Source of the DNA: Doris montereyensis
Taxonomy: Eukaryota; Mollusca; Gastropoda; Nudibranchia; Dorididae
Assembly (NCBI GenBank): GCA_037039925.1
Contig: JAXRKP010000188.1
Location: 132,501-196,500 of the forward strand
Direction: 5' to 3'
DNA length: 64,000 bases
Position 1 is the first letter of the stretch. Every line of letters starts with the position of its first letter. The notes beneath the pieces are model-generated. The model did no database searches, was not told where the DNA came from, and saw nothing but the letters and a program-made list of their open reading frames with translations. A program made the translations under genes and the position numbers. Below, piece by piece: positions 23,397 to 35,620 of this stretch.

Positions 23397-24599
23397 GGGT
23401 GGCCATAATTTAAACTGCCATTGTGACACTGTTATCAGTTATGTCTCAGATCTGAGCAGTTTTCAGTTTTGTACCGAGTCACGTGCGTATGAGTGTATTT
23501 GTCCGCCTACACTGTCTGCTTCTCCCCTCCTACACTCACCTCATTTATTGCATATTTTGAGCTCATCATTTTGGACTCTCACCCCCTAACTCCCTCGCTG
23601 TCCTCCTCCTGACAATGTTGTTAGCAAAGAAGGATGTTATGTTGTTTTGAGCCAATCGGCTTTCGTTGCCATGGAATTGTTGCAAGCTAAGAATATTGTA
23701 TTATTTTTTTAGACCAATCAGTTAAAACTCAACCCCCGCTTTCGTTGCCATGAAACTGTTGTGAGCTAAGAATGTAGTTTTGTCTTTTTGAGCCAATCAG
23801 TTTGGACTCATGATGCCCCCATTTCCTTCAATACTCAAATACTATATATATCTGGTTATTGACTTGCTCACTCTCTTCTTGCTGTGTACATCTGGTTGTG
23901 AGATATGTGTTTGAGAATTGTCCAGGGCGTAAGTTGATCATATTCACATTCTGTTACCTGCAAATATTTTGTTGTCATGCAATTGCAATGTATCAGTAGT
24001 GACATTTTTTAACAGAATTGAGAGGTAGCTTTAAACGAAAAAGAAACAAACTTAATTTAGTTTATATCTTGATTCCCACATATATTTACTGTGCTTCATT
24101 CATTAAACCTCCTATAACCTCCCATTACCTCCTTTAACCTCCCATTACCTCCCTCGCTTGAACCGTGGTCATTGGTTTATTTTGCCTTCTATTTCGTGAT
24201 CAGCAGGCATATGGCCCTGACTCCCTGTTTAATATTCCCTTATTGCCCCCCCCCCCCCCGCCTTACAGTTGTAGAGCACTTAGCCTATACTTTTGAGACG
24301 GAGAGCCAGAATCAGATCATCGGTCAATGTAACACATATTTTCATAGAAGCGTTGCTGACCCTTTCCCACCCTATTTAGTGTGGCCGCCTATTTATTTAT
24401 AAATGTATAAATGAATGCCTGACGTACTCAAATTGTTTTTGCAACTTTAAAGAAACGCATAGAAGTGTATATTTTATTGTTTATTGTAAACAAACACTTA
24501 CCGTAGAAGGGGCAAACACTCATCACTATTATAACTGGATCACTCACAACAATATTGTTGTGAATATCACAGGCCATGTAAAAAATGTAACGTGGGACA
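23397..24599. other. No gene seen; small homopolymer and CCTCC repeats
   Basis: Includes ACCTCC-type repeats (24104-24153) and a C run at 24246-24259. Two blocks near 23640-23700 and 23740-23815 share TTTCGTTGCCATG and GAGCCAATC, an old tandem duplication. Nothing coding recognised. Confidence 0.5.
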
Positions 24600-24896
24600 T
24601 TGGCGCCCAACGTGGATTGGCTTGAAGATTTTACAACCTGAGGCGCCCACATTGCATATTCAATCCCATTGGTGCCCAACGTGGATTGGCTTGAAGATTT
24701 TACAACCTGAGGCGCCCACATTGCATATTCAATCCCATTGGTGCCCAACGTGGATTGGCTTGAAGATTTTACAACCTGAGGCGCCCACATTGCATATTCA
24801 ATCCCATTGGCGCCCAACGTGGATTGGCTTGAAGATTTTACAACCTGAGGCGCCCACATTGCATATTCAATCCCATTGGCGCCCAATGTGGGGCTT
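24600..24896 (+). repeat. 69-bp tandem array of retroelement primer-binding-site-like motifs
   Basis: TGGCGCCCAACGTGG or TGGTGCCCAACGTGG recurs at 24601, 24670, 24739, 24808 and 24877, exactly 69 bp apart. The last copy is the fullest, TGGCGCCCAATGTGGGGC, which differs by one base from the complement of the animal tRNA-Lys 3' end (TGGCGCCCAACGTGGGG), a standard retroelement primer-binding site. The base before the first copy follows GGGACA, a possible LTR end. A 9-bp inverted repeat (CCCACATTG/CAATGTGGG) flanks the last copy. No gag or pol is seen. Each unit is 23 codons, so repeat ORFs on both strands are artefacts. Confidence 0.8.
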
Positions 24897-25250
24897 GTCA
24901 CAAAGAACTTGTCACAATTTAATGTTGAAATTTCAAATACAGAAATAGGCTCTGCAATTAAAAACACATACGGTTCCCAAATTTCATTCCATATACTTTA
25001 ATATATAATAAATTATCAAATGTATGCAAACCACTTCAAATTGTCCTATTATATAATTTATGATCCGATTTCGAAAATTAAAATTTTTATTTTTTAAATA
25101 AATATGCCTTTTAGATATGTACGATGAATAACACATTATTATAGAAACGGGAACATGATCAATGACATTTGACAGTGAAACTTATACGTGTGCATGCGCT
25201 GTTTTCCAAAATAAGCAAGAATTCATACATGGTTTTTATTTTTATTTTAG
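24897..25250. other. AT-rich sequence upstream of the SYCE3-like gene
   Basis: Probably contains an intron end: TTTTATTTTTATTTTAG at 25234-25250 is an acceptor for the first coding exon. The promoter and any non-coding 5' exon are not identifiable. Confidence 0.5.
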
Positions 25251-25379
25251 AAATGGAAAACTTGACGGATCGTTCAGTGTGTCAGACGATGGAACACTTC
25301 AAATACGATACCACAAACATGATAGACTCTGTTAGTAAAGAACTGGATGAACTGCAAGAAAAGATTTTCAAGTTGAATG
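25251..25379 (+). CDS. SYCE3-like protein, coding exon 1
   Basis: Starts after an acceptor (TTTATTTTAG/AAATGG). The ATG at 25253 is the first in frame, and the exon reads MENLTDRSVCQTMEHFKYDT, then NMIDSVSKELDELQEKIFKL, then N with phase 1. The donor is G/GTCTGTAAAG at 25380, not a strong consensus. The Lys-Glu-Leu-x-x-Leu spacing suggests a helix. Without an intron the frame would stop at codon 2 past the donor, so the splice is needed to reach the conserved second half. Starting just behind an acceptor implies a non-coding first exon upstream. Confidence 0.6.
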
Positions 25380-25496
25380 GTCTGTAAAGAATTTTCGTGT
25401 CATTACTTGTCATCACAAAATATTTTTATCTTTTGCAAATGTTCTCAAATTCTTCACGATAACTTTGATAGTTTAAATGACAATTTTATGAGAAAG

Positions 25497-25790
25497 ATTG
25501 GCATGGGTGGCTCAGTGGTTAGACTACCAAATGTGGAATTGTGAGGACCTGGGTTTGAATCCTGACAATGCTAGGTCCAATGCTATGTTCCTTGTGAAAG
25601 ACCCTTGTGTGCAAATGGGTACAAGAAACAGCTAGAGAGTAAAACTTGCAACATACTAGTGTCCTTTCAGGAGGCAATGTCTATTTAATTATCACGTTTT
25701 CCACTTGATGTTATGAAATCTGGGATAAGCTCTGACTGTATGGCCTGTATAATGGCCTTGAAGGAACTGTACATGATTTATAAGAAAGAA
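25497..25790 (+). mobile_element. tRNA-derived SINE (family S1) inside the SYCE3-like intron
   Basis: Pol III A box TGGCTCAGTGGTTAGAC (25508-25524) and B box GGGTTTGAATCC (25551-25562) sit 27 bp apart, as in a tRNA. The body contains GGGTACAAG once and the tail GGGATAAGCTCTGAC, GGCCTTGAAGGAACTGTAC. The same head and tail are found at 37508-37992. It fills most of the 467-bp intron in sense orientation. Confidence 0.8.
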
Positions 25791-25846
25791 ACCTTCACAT
25801 CAATTATAAAATCATCATAAATTTATCTTTCTTCTTTGTTTTCAAG

Positions 25847-26013
25847 TCCGTGCACAGATGTTAGAAGTTGATATTGCCACGCAATTCAGTCCTGATGCCA
25901 TTCTTGAAATGAAGAAACTGGAGCAAAAGTGCCTGGAAAGTGTCAATGCTTCAAAGGAGATGACCGACCAGACCTTGAACCTCACGATTCATAATGTATC
26001 GACTTTCCAATAG
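25847..26013 (+). CDS. SYCE3-like protein, coding exon 2 and stop
   Basis: After TTCTTTGTTTTCAAG the frame continues as VRAQMLEVDIATQFSPDAIL, EMKKLEQKCLESVNASKEMT, ending TIHNVSTFQ and TAG at 26011. The spliced protein is 97 residues. Vertebrate SYCE3 is about 88 residues, all helical. The pattern K-E/D-L-x-x-L ... K-[IL]-x-V-x-A ... D-[MI] ... M-[RK]-[RK]-L-E ... aligns with it almost without gaps from my memory of the family. SYCE3 is a central-element protein of the synaptonemal complex in meiosis. Identity is low, so other small coiled-coil proteins (kinetochore or BLOC/BORC subunits) remain possible. Confidence is higher for a real gene than for the name. Confidence 0.55.
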
Positions 26014-27064
26014 AAGCAAAACAGTTTCATTATTGGCAATTATAAAGAAGCCTTCTAAATCTTCCTTTTCTCTTAGTCATTATTCGACAACCCGATATTC
26101 AATGAAAGGATAGTGTGCTCTACTTAATTTTATGACAAGTTATTGTTTATGCTGTTAAAACACTTCATTTGCATTTTCTATTTTACACATGATGTATCGC
26201 CTCTTTAGAAAGCAGACAAAATTTTATTTAGGTTTCACAGCTGTTTTTTCTGAGGATAATACTTGTTCCTGTAACTTGAAAATGATATGGGGAATATTTT
26301 ATTATCAGTGACACATGATGAAAGGCTCATCTCATATTGTTGATGCCTATTTATTTGATATGAAATTGATACAGTAGTCGCTGGATAAATGCATGTCCTT
26401 TGGGCGCAGGAAAAAGCAACATATTTTATGCATATCGTGTGTTCATGAGAACACTTTTATTATATAGTAAAAATTTGGTCAGCAGAATGTAGGTGTGTGT
26501 TTATGCAGAGTGTGCTTTTATCTAGCGATTACTGTATAATACTTGTGTCATATTTAAATTCTTGGTGACGCTCTCTTATAATAATAAACTACATGTAGAT
26601 GTTCCTGAAAAGGATTTATTCCCTTATCTTTTATGGTCAGTTATAACATAAATATCCAAAATATTTTTGACATGACACAACAAAAAAGCCATTAGAATTT
26701 TGATTCACCATTGCTATCCCTGTGAGTAACCTTTAAAGTTCCTTTAACACTTTAAGATTGTTGCCTCTTTTGAGACATGAATTATTTACTTTTAATTTGA
26801 TTGAAAGGATCAAATTCATTTTGATTATTTTTTTTGCTTTCTGTCGCTTCATCAATTTTTGCAAGTTGGTGCTACGCTGCCAAGGGTTCACTCACATTAG
26901 CAACAGCTTGTTTTTTTTTTTGTGTACAGTATTTAATTTTTTTTGTACAAAACTGTAGTTCATTTTCCGTAGATAAGGGATCCTCTCATTTATCACATTG
27001 TGATTGCTTAAACCCTAGTGCTATTCACTTGTCTCAAGTATTAAATAAAACAATACTAAAGATA
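26014..27064. other. 3' flank of the SYCE3-like gene; no further gene
   Basis: AT-rich. A possible poly(A) signal is AATAATAAAC at about 26580. A T-rich segment (26820-26945) follows. Nothing else recognised before the satellite. Confidence 0.45.
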
Positions 27065-28260
27065 TCTCTCTTTATCATAGCATTATTTTGTTCTCTCTTT
27101 ATCACAATATCATTGCCTTTGTTGTAAACATTTTGTTCTCTCTTTATCATAGCATTATTTTGTTCTCTCTTTATCATAGTATTATTTTGTTCTCTCTTTA
27201 TTATAGTATTATTTTGTTCTCTTTTTATCATAGTATTATTTTGTTCTCTCTTTATTATAGTATCATTGCTTTTGTTGTCAACATTTTGTTCTCTCTTTAT
27301 CATAGTATTATTTTGTTCTCTCTTTATCATAGTATCATTACCTTTGTTGCAAAGCATTTTGTTCTCTCTTTATCATAGTATTATTTTGTTCTCTCTTTAT
27401 CATAATATCATTGCCTTTGTTGTAAACATTTTGTTCTCTCTTTATCATAGTATTATTTTGCCCTCTCTTTATCATAGTATTATTTTGTTCTCTCTTTATC
27501 ATAGTATCATTGCCTTTGTTGTAAACATTTTGTTCTCTCTTTATCATAGTATTATTTTGTTCTCTCTTTATTATAGTATCATTGCCTTTGTTGTAAACAT
27601 TTTGTTCTCTCTTTATCATAGTATATTTTGCCCTCTCTTTATCATTATTATTTTGCCCTCTCTTTATCATAGTATTATTTTGCCCTCTCTTTATCATATT
27701 ATTATTTTGTTTTATCTTTATCATAGTATTATTTTGCCCTCTCTTTATCACAGTATTATTGCCTTTGTTGTAAACTTTCTGTTCTCTCTTTATCGTAGTA
27801 TTATTTTGTTCTCTCTTTATCATAGTATCATTGCCTTTGTTGTAAACATTTTATTCTCTCTTTATCATAGTATTATTTTGCCCTCTCTTTATCATAGCAT
27901 TATTTTGCCCTCTTTTATCACAGTATTATTTTGTTCTCTCTTTATCATTGCCTTTGTTGTAAACATTTTATTCTCTCTTTATGATAGTATTATTTTGTTC
28001 TCTCTTTGTCATAGTATTATTTTCCCCTCTTTATCATACATGATTGCCTTTGTTGTAAAAATGTTGTTCTCTCTTTATCATAGTATCATTTGTTCTCTCT
28101 TTAATATTATCATTTTGTTCTCTCTTTATCAGAGTATAATTTTATTATATCTTTATCATAGTATCATTGCCTTTGTTGTAAACATTTTGTTCTTCCTCTA
28201 TCATAGTATTAGTGCCTTTGTTGTAAATATTTTATTCTCCTATCATAGTATCATTGCCTT
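27065..28260. repeat. Satellite array, left domain: 27-bp units mixed with longer TTGTAAAC units
   Basis: Dominated by a 27-bp unit TTTGTTCTCTCTTTATCATA+GTATTAT, with longer units at intervals that add GCCTTTGTTGTAAACA. This looks like the ancestral or edge form from which the 39-bp unit of the central domain (TATCATAGCATTATTGCC + TTTGTTGTAAAC) derived. ORFs (341 and 161 codons) arise because 27 is divisible by three. Confidence 0.9.
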
Positions 28261-31200
28261 TGTTGTAAACATTTTGTTCTCTCTATCATAGCATTATTGC
28301 CTTTGTTGTAAACATTTTGTTCTCTCTATCATAGCATTATTGCCTTTGTTGTAAACATTGTTCTCTATCATAGCATTATTGTTTGTTGTAAACTCTCTCT
28401 ATCATAGCATTATTGCCTTTGTTGTAAACGTGTTGTTCTCTCTATCATAGCATTATTGCCTTTGTTGTAAACGTGTTGTTCTCTCTATCATAGCATTATT
28501 GCCTTTGTTGTAAACGTGTTGTTCTATCATAGCATTATTGCCTTTGTTGTAAACGTGTTGTTCTCTCTATCATAGCATTATTGACTTTGTTGTAAACGTG
28601 TTGTTCTCTCTATCATAGCATTATTGACTTTGTTGTAAACGTGTTGTTCTCTCTATCATAGCATTATTGACTTTGTTGTAAACGTGTTGTTCTCTCTATC
28701 ATAGCATTATTGCCTTTGTTGTAAACGTGTTGTTCTCTCTATCATAGCATTATTGCCTTTGTTGTAAACGTGTTGTTCTATCATAGCATTATTGCCTTTG
28801 TTGTAAACGTGTTGTTCTATCATCATAGCATTATTGCCTTTGTTGTAAACGTGTTGTTCTATCTATCATAGCATTATTGCCTTTGTTGTAAACGTGTTGT
28901 TCTATCATAGCATTATTGCCTTTGTTGTAAACGTGTTGTTCTATCATAGCATTATTGCCTTTGTTGTAAACGTGTTGTTCTATCATAGCATTATTGCCTT
29001 TGTTGTAAACGTGTTGTTCTCTCTATCATAGCATTATTGCCTTTGTTGTAAACATGTTGTTCTATCATAGCAATATTGCCTTTGTTGTAAACGTGTTGTT
29101 CTATCATAGCATTATTGCCTTTGTTGTAAACGTGTTGTTCTATCATAGCAATATTGCCTTTGTTGTAAACGTGTTGTTCTATCATAGCATTATTGCCTTT
29201 GTTGTAAACGTGTTGTTCTCTCTATCATAGCATTATTGCCTTTGTTGTAAACGTGTTGTTCTATCATCATAGCAATATTGCCTTTGTTGTAAACGTGTTG
29301 TTCTCTCTATCATAGCAATATTGCCTTTGTTGTAAACGTGTTGTTCTCTCTATCATAGCAATATTGCCTTTGTTGTAAACATGTTTGTTCTATCATAGCA
29401 ATATTGCCTTTGTTGTAAACGTGTTGTTCTCTCTATCATAGCATTATTGCCTTTGTTGTAAACATTTTGTTCTATCATAGCATTATTGCCTTTGTTGTAA
29501 ACGTGTTGTTCTCTCTATCATAGCATTATTGCCTTTGTTGTAAACGTGTTGTTCTATCTATCATAGCATTATTGCCTTTGTTGTAAACATTTTGTTCTCT
29601 CTATCATAGCATTATTGCCTTTGTTGTAAACATTTTGTTCTCTCTATCATAGCATTATTGCCTTTGTTGTAAACGTGTTGTTCTCTCTATCATAGCATTA
29701 TTGCCTTTGTTGTAAACATGTTGTTCTCTCTATCATAGCATTATTGCCTTTGTTGTAAACATGTTGTTCTATCATAGCATTATTGCCTTTGTTGTAAACG
29801 TGTTGTTCTCTCTATCATAGCATTATTGCCTTTGTTGTAAACGTGTTGTTCTATCATAGCATTATTGCCTTTGTTGTAAACGTGTTGTTCTTCTATCATA
29901 GCATTATTGCCTTTGTTGTAAACGTGTTGTTCTCTCTATCATAGCATTATTGCCTTTGTTGTAAACGTGTTGTTCTATCATAGCATTATTGCCTTTGTTG
30001 TAAACGTGTTGTTCTATCATAGCATATTGCCTTTGTTGTAAACGTATCATAGCATTATTGCTTTGTTGTAAACATGTTGTTCTATCATAGCATTATTGCC
30101 TTTGTTGTAAACATGTTGTTCTATCATAGCATTATTGCCTTTGTTGTAAACATGTTGTTCTATCATAGCATTATTGCCTTTGTTGTAAACGTGTTGTTCT
30201 ATCATCATAGCATTATTGCCTTTGTTGTAAACGTGTTGTTCTCTCTATCATAGCATTATTGCCTTTGTTGTAAACGTGTTGTTCTCTCTCATAGCATTAT
30301 TGCCTTTGTTGTAAACGTGTTGTTCTATCATAGCATTATTGCCTTTGTTGTAAACGTGTTGTTCTCTCTATCATAGCATTATTGCCTTTGTTGTAAACAT
30401 GTTGTTCTTTCTATCATAGCATTATTGCCTTTGTTGTAAACGTGTTGTTCTATCATAGCAATATTGCCTTTGTTGTAAACGTGTTGTTCTATCATAGCAA
30501 TATTGCCTTTGTTGTAAACGTGTTGTTCTATCATAGCATTATTGCCTTTGTTGTAAACGTGTTGTTCTATCATAGCATTATTGCCTTTGTTGTAAACGTG
30601 TTGTTCTATCATAGCATTATTGCCTTTGTTGTAAACGTGTTGTTCTATCATAGCATTATTGCCTTTGTTGTAAACGTGTTGTTCTCTCTATCATAGCATT
30701 ATTGCCTTTGTTGTAAACGTGTTGTTCTATCATAGCATTATTGCCTTTGTTGTAAACGTGTTGTTCTATCATAGCATTATTGCCTTTGTTGTAAACGTGT
30801 TGTTCTCTCTATCATAGCATTATTGCCTTTGTTGTAAACGTGTTGTTCTATCATAGCATTATTGCCTTTGTTGTAAACGTGTTGTTCTCTCTATCATAGC
30901 ATTATTGCCTTTGTTGTAAACGTGTTGTTCTCTCTATCATAGCAATATTGCCTTTGTTGTAAACGTGTTGTTCTCTCTATCATAGCATTATTGCCTTTGT
31001 TGTAAACGTGTTGTTCTATCATAGCATTATTGCCTTTGTTGTAAACATGTTGTTCTCTCTATCATAGCATTATTGCCTTTGTTGTAAACGTGTTGTTCTC
31101 TCTATCATAGCATTATTGCCTTTGTTGTAAACGTGTTGTTCTCTCTATCATAGCATTATTGCCTTTGTTGTAAACGTGTTGTTCTCTCTATCATATTATT

Positions 31201-34200
31201 ACCTTTGTTGTAAACGCATCATAGCATTATTACCTTTGTTGTAAACGTGTTGTTCTCTCTATCATAGCATTATTGCCTTTGTTGTAAACGTGTTGTTCTC
31301 TCTATCATAGCATTATTGCCTTTGTTGTAAACGTGTTGTTCTATCATAGCATTATTGCCTTTGTTGTAAACATGTTGTTCTATCATAGCAATATTGCCTT
31401 TGTTGTAAACGTGTTGTTCTATCATAGCAATATTGCCTTTGTTGTAAACGTGTTGTTCTATCATAGCATTATTGCCTTTGTTGTAAACGTGTTGTTCTAT
31501 CGTTGCATTATTGCCTTTGTTGTAAACGTGTTGTTCTATCATAGCAATATTGCCTTTGTTGTAAACATGTTGTTCTATCATAGCATTATTGCCTTTGTTG
31601 TAAACGTGTTGTTCTCTCTATCATAGCATTATTGCCTTTGTTGTAAACGTGTTGTTCTATCATAGCAATATTGCCTTTGTTGTAAACATGTTGTTCTATC
31701 ATAGCATTATTGCCTTTGTTGTAAACATGTTGTTCTCTCTATCATAGCAATATTGCCTTTGTTGTAAACGTGTTGTTCTATCATAGCATTATTGCCTTTG
31801 TTGTAAACATGTTGTTCTATCATAGCATTATTGCCTTTGTTGTAAACATGTTGTTCTCTCTATCATAGCTTATTGCCTTTGTTGTAAACGTGTTGTTCTC
31901 TCTATCATAGCATTATTGCCTTTGTTGTAAACGTGTTGTTCTATCATAGCATTATTGCCTTTGTTGTAAACATGTTGTTCTCTATCATAGCATTATTGCC
32001 TTTGTTGTAAACATGTTGTTCTCTCTATCATAGCATTATTGCCTTTGTTGTAAACGTGTTGTTCTATCATAGCATTATTGCCTTTGTTGTAAACATGTTG
32101 TTCTCTCTATCATAGCATTATTGCCTTTGTTGTAAACATGTTGTTCTATCATAGCATTATTGCCTTTGTTGTAAACATGTTGTTCTCTCTATCATAGCAT
32201 TATTGCCTTTGTTGTAAACATTTTGTTCTCTCTATCATAGCATTATTGCCTTTGTTGTAAACATGTTGTTCTCTCTATCATAGCATTATTGCCTTTGTTG
32301 TAAACGTGTTGTTCTCTCTATCATAGCAATATTGCCTTTGTTGTAAACGTGTTGTTCTATCATAGCAATATTGCCTTTGTTGTAAACATGTTGTTCTCTC
32401 TATCATAGCATTATTGCCTTTGTTGTAAATGTGTTGTAAACATTATTGCCTTTGTTGTAAACATGTTGTTCTATCATAGCATTATTGCCTTTGTTGTAAA
32501 CGTGTTGTTCTATCATAGCAATATTGCCTTTGTTGTAAACGTGTTGTTCTATCATGCATTATTGCCTTTGTTGTAAACATGTTGTTCTATCATAGCATTA
32601 TTGCCTTTGTTGTAAACGTGTTGTTCTATCATAGCAATATTGCCTTTGTTGTAAACGTGTTGTTCTCTCTATCATAGCATTATTGCCTTTGTTGTAAACG
32701 TGTTGTTCTATCATAGCAATATTGCCTTTGTTGTAAACGTGTTGTTCTATCATAGCAATATTGCCTTTGTTGTAAACATGTTGTTCTCTCTATCATAGCA
32801 TTATTGCCTTTGTTGTAAACGTGTTGTTCTATCATATCATAGCATTATTGCCTTTGTTGTAAACATGTTGTTCTATCATAGCATTATTGCCTTTGTTGTA
32901 AACGTGTTGTTCTATCATAGCATTATTGCCTTTGTTGTAAACATGTTGTTCTATCATAGCATTATTGCCTTTGTTGTAAACATGTTGTTCTATCATAGCA
33001 TTATTGCCTTTGTTGTAAACGTGTTGTTCTATCATAGCATTATTGCCTTTGTTGTAAACGTGTTGTTCTATCATAGCATTATTGCCTTTGTTGTAAACAT
33101 GTTGTTCTATCATAGCATTATTGCCTTTGTTGTAAACGTGTTGTTCTCTCTATCATAGCATTATTGCCTTTGTTGTAAACATGTTGTTCTATCATAGCAT
33201 TATTGCCTTTGTTGTAAACATTTTGTTCTCTCTATCATAGCATTATTGCCTTTGTTGTAAACATGTTGTTCTATCATAGCATTATTGCCTTTGTTGTAAA
33301 CATTTTGTTCTCTCTATCATAGCATTATTGCCTTTGTTGTAAACATGTTGTTCTATCATAGCAATATTGCCTTTGTTGTAAACGTGTTGTTCTCTCTATC
33401 ATAGCAATATTGCCTTTGTTGTAAACATGTTGTTCTCTCTATCATAGCAATATTGCCTTTGTTGTAAACATGTTGTTCTCTTCTATCATAGCAATATTGC
33501 CTTTGTTGTAAACATGTTGTTCTCTCTATCATAGCATTATTGCCTTTGTTGTAAACGTGTTGTTCTATCATAGCAATATTGCCTTTGTTGTAAACATGTT
33601 GTTCTATCATAGCATTATTGCCTTTGTTGTAAACGTGTTGTTCTATCATAGCAATATTGCCTTTGTTGTAAACGTGTTGTTCTATCATAGCATTATTGCC
33701 TTTGTTGTAAACGTGTTGTTCTATCATAGCAATATTGCCTTTGTTGTAAACGTGTTGTTCTATCATAGCAATATTGCCTTTGTTGTAAACGTGTTGTTCT
33801 CTCTATCATAGCATTATTGCCTTTGTTGTAAACGTGTTGTTCTATCATAGCATTATTGCCTTTGTTGTAAACGTGTTGTTCTATCATAGCATTATTGCCT
33901 TTGTTGTAAACATGTTGTTCTCTCTATCATAGCATTATTGCCTTTGTTGTAAACGTGTTGTTCTATCATAGCATTATTGCCTTTGTTGTAAACGTTGTTG
34001 TTCTATCATAGCAATATTGCCTTTGTTGTAAACGTGTTGTTCTATCATAGCATTATTGCCTTTGTTGTAAACATGTTGTTCTATCATAGCAATATTGCCT
34101 TTGTTGTAAACGTGTTGTTCTATCATAGCATTATTGCCTTTGTTGTAAACATGTTGTTCTCTCTATCATAGCATTATTGCCTTTGTTGTAAACATGTTGT

Positions 34201-35620
34201 TCTATCATAGCATTATTGCCTTTGTTGTAAACGTGTTGTTCTATCATAGCATTATTGCCTTTGTTGTAAACGTGTTGTTCTATCATAGCATTATTGCCTT
34301 TGTTGTAAACGTGTTGCATTATTGCTTTGTTGTAAACATGTTGTTCTCTCTATCATAGCAATATTGCCTTTGTTGTAAACATGTTGTTCTATCATAGCAT
34401 TATTGCCTTTGTTGTAAACATTTTGTTCTCTCTATCATAGCATTATTGCCTTTGTTGTAAACATGTTGTTCTATCATAGCATTATTGCCTTTGTTGTAAA
34501 CATGTTGTTCTCTCTATCATAGCATTATTGCCTTTGTTGTAAACGTGTTGTTCTATCATAGCAATATTGCCTTTGTTGTAAACATGTTGTTCTCTCTATC
34601 ATAGCATTATTGCCTTTGTTGTAAACATGTTGTTCTCTCTATCATAGCAATATTGCCTTTGTTGTAAACATGTTGTTCTCTTTATCATAAGCAATATTGC
34701 CTTTGTTGTAAACATGTTGTTCTATCTATCATAGCATTATTGCCTTTGTTGTAAACGTGTTGTTCTATCATAGCATTATTGCCTTTGTTGTAAACATGTT
34801 GTTCTATCATAGCATTATTGCCTTTGTTGTAAACGTGTTGTTCTATCATAGCATTATTGCCTTTGTTGTAAACGTGTTGTTCTATCATAGCATTATTGCC
34901 TTTGTTGTAAACGTGTTGTTCTATCATAGCATTATTGCCTTTGTTGTAAACATGTTGTTCTATCATAGCAATATTGCCTTTGTTGTAAACGTGTTGTTCT
35001 ATCATAGCATTATTGCCTTTGTTGTAAACGTGTTGTTCTCATAGCAATATTGCCTTTGTTGTAAACATGTTGTTCTCTCTATCATAGCAATATTGCCTTT
35101 GTTGTAAACATGTTGTTCTCTCTATCATAGCAATATTGCCTTTGTTGTAAACATGTTGTTCTCTCTATATAGCAATATTGCCTTTGTTGTAAACGTGTTG
35201 TTATCATAGCAATTTGCCTTTGTTGTAAACGTGTTGTTCTCTCATCATAGCATTATTGCCTTTGTTGTAAACATGTTGTTCTCTCTATCATAGCATTATT
35301 GCCTTTGTTGTAAACATGTTGTTCTCTCTATCATAGCATTATTGCCTTTGTTGTAAACATTTTGTTCTCTCTATCAGCATTATTGCCTTTGTTGTAAACA
35401 TGTTGTTCTCTCTATCATAGCATTATTGCCTTTGTTGTAAACATGTTGTTCTCTCTATCATCAGCATTATTGCCTTTGTTGTAAACATGTTGTTCTCCTC
35501 CATCATAGCATTATTGCCTTTGTTGTAAACGTGTTGTTCTATCATAGCATTATTGCCTTTGTTGTAAACGTGTTGTTCTATCATAGCATTATTGCTTTGT
35601 TGTAAACGTGTTGTCTCTAT
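28261..35620. repeat. Satellite array, central domain: 39- and 43-bp units
   Basis: About 180 head-to-tail units. The 39-bp form is GTGTTGTTCTATCATAGC + ATTATTGCCTTTGTTGTAAAC; the 43-bp form has CTCT inserted before ATCATAGC. Two further alternating sites are seen: AACGTG versus AACATG, and GCATTATTG versus GCAATATTG. Variants are interspersed and also clustered (for example a run of about eight 39-bp units at 32850-33120). Runs of pure 39-bp units give 13-residue repeat ORFs on both strands that are not genes. Confidence 0.97.

Noticed and set aside
23305..23589. 94-codon plus-strand ORF as a gene
   Set aside because: Overlaps hairpin palindromes and low-complexity pyrimidine sequence; no homology or splice context recognised.
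24428..24967. 179-codon minus-strand ORF with 23-residue repeats
   Set aside because: The 69-bp unit is 23 codons long; ends are unrelated AT-rich sequence.
25508..25562. A functional tRNA gene at the A/B boxes (also 37516-37571 and 55480-55534)
   Set aside because: No closing acceptor stem or convincing cloverleaf, and the box pairs are followed by SINE bodies; the S1 body is shared by the 25.5- and 37.5-kb copies.
27266..28291. 341-codon plus-strand ORF and many 60-140-codon ORFs through 37 kb
   Set aside because: Created by 27-bp and 39-bp units (multiples of three) without stops; both strands are open and frames end at each 43-bp unit.
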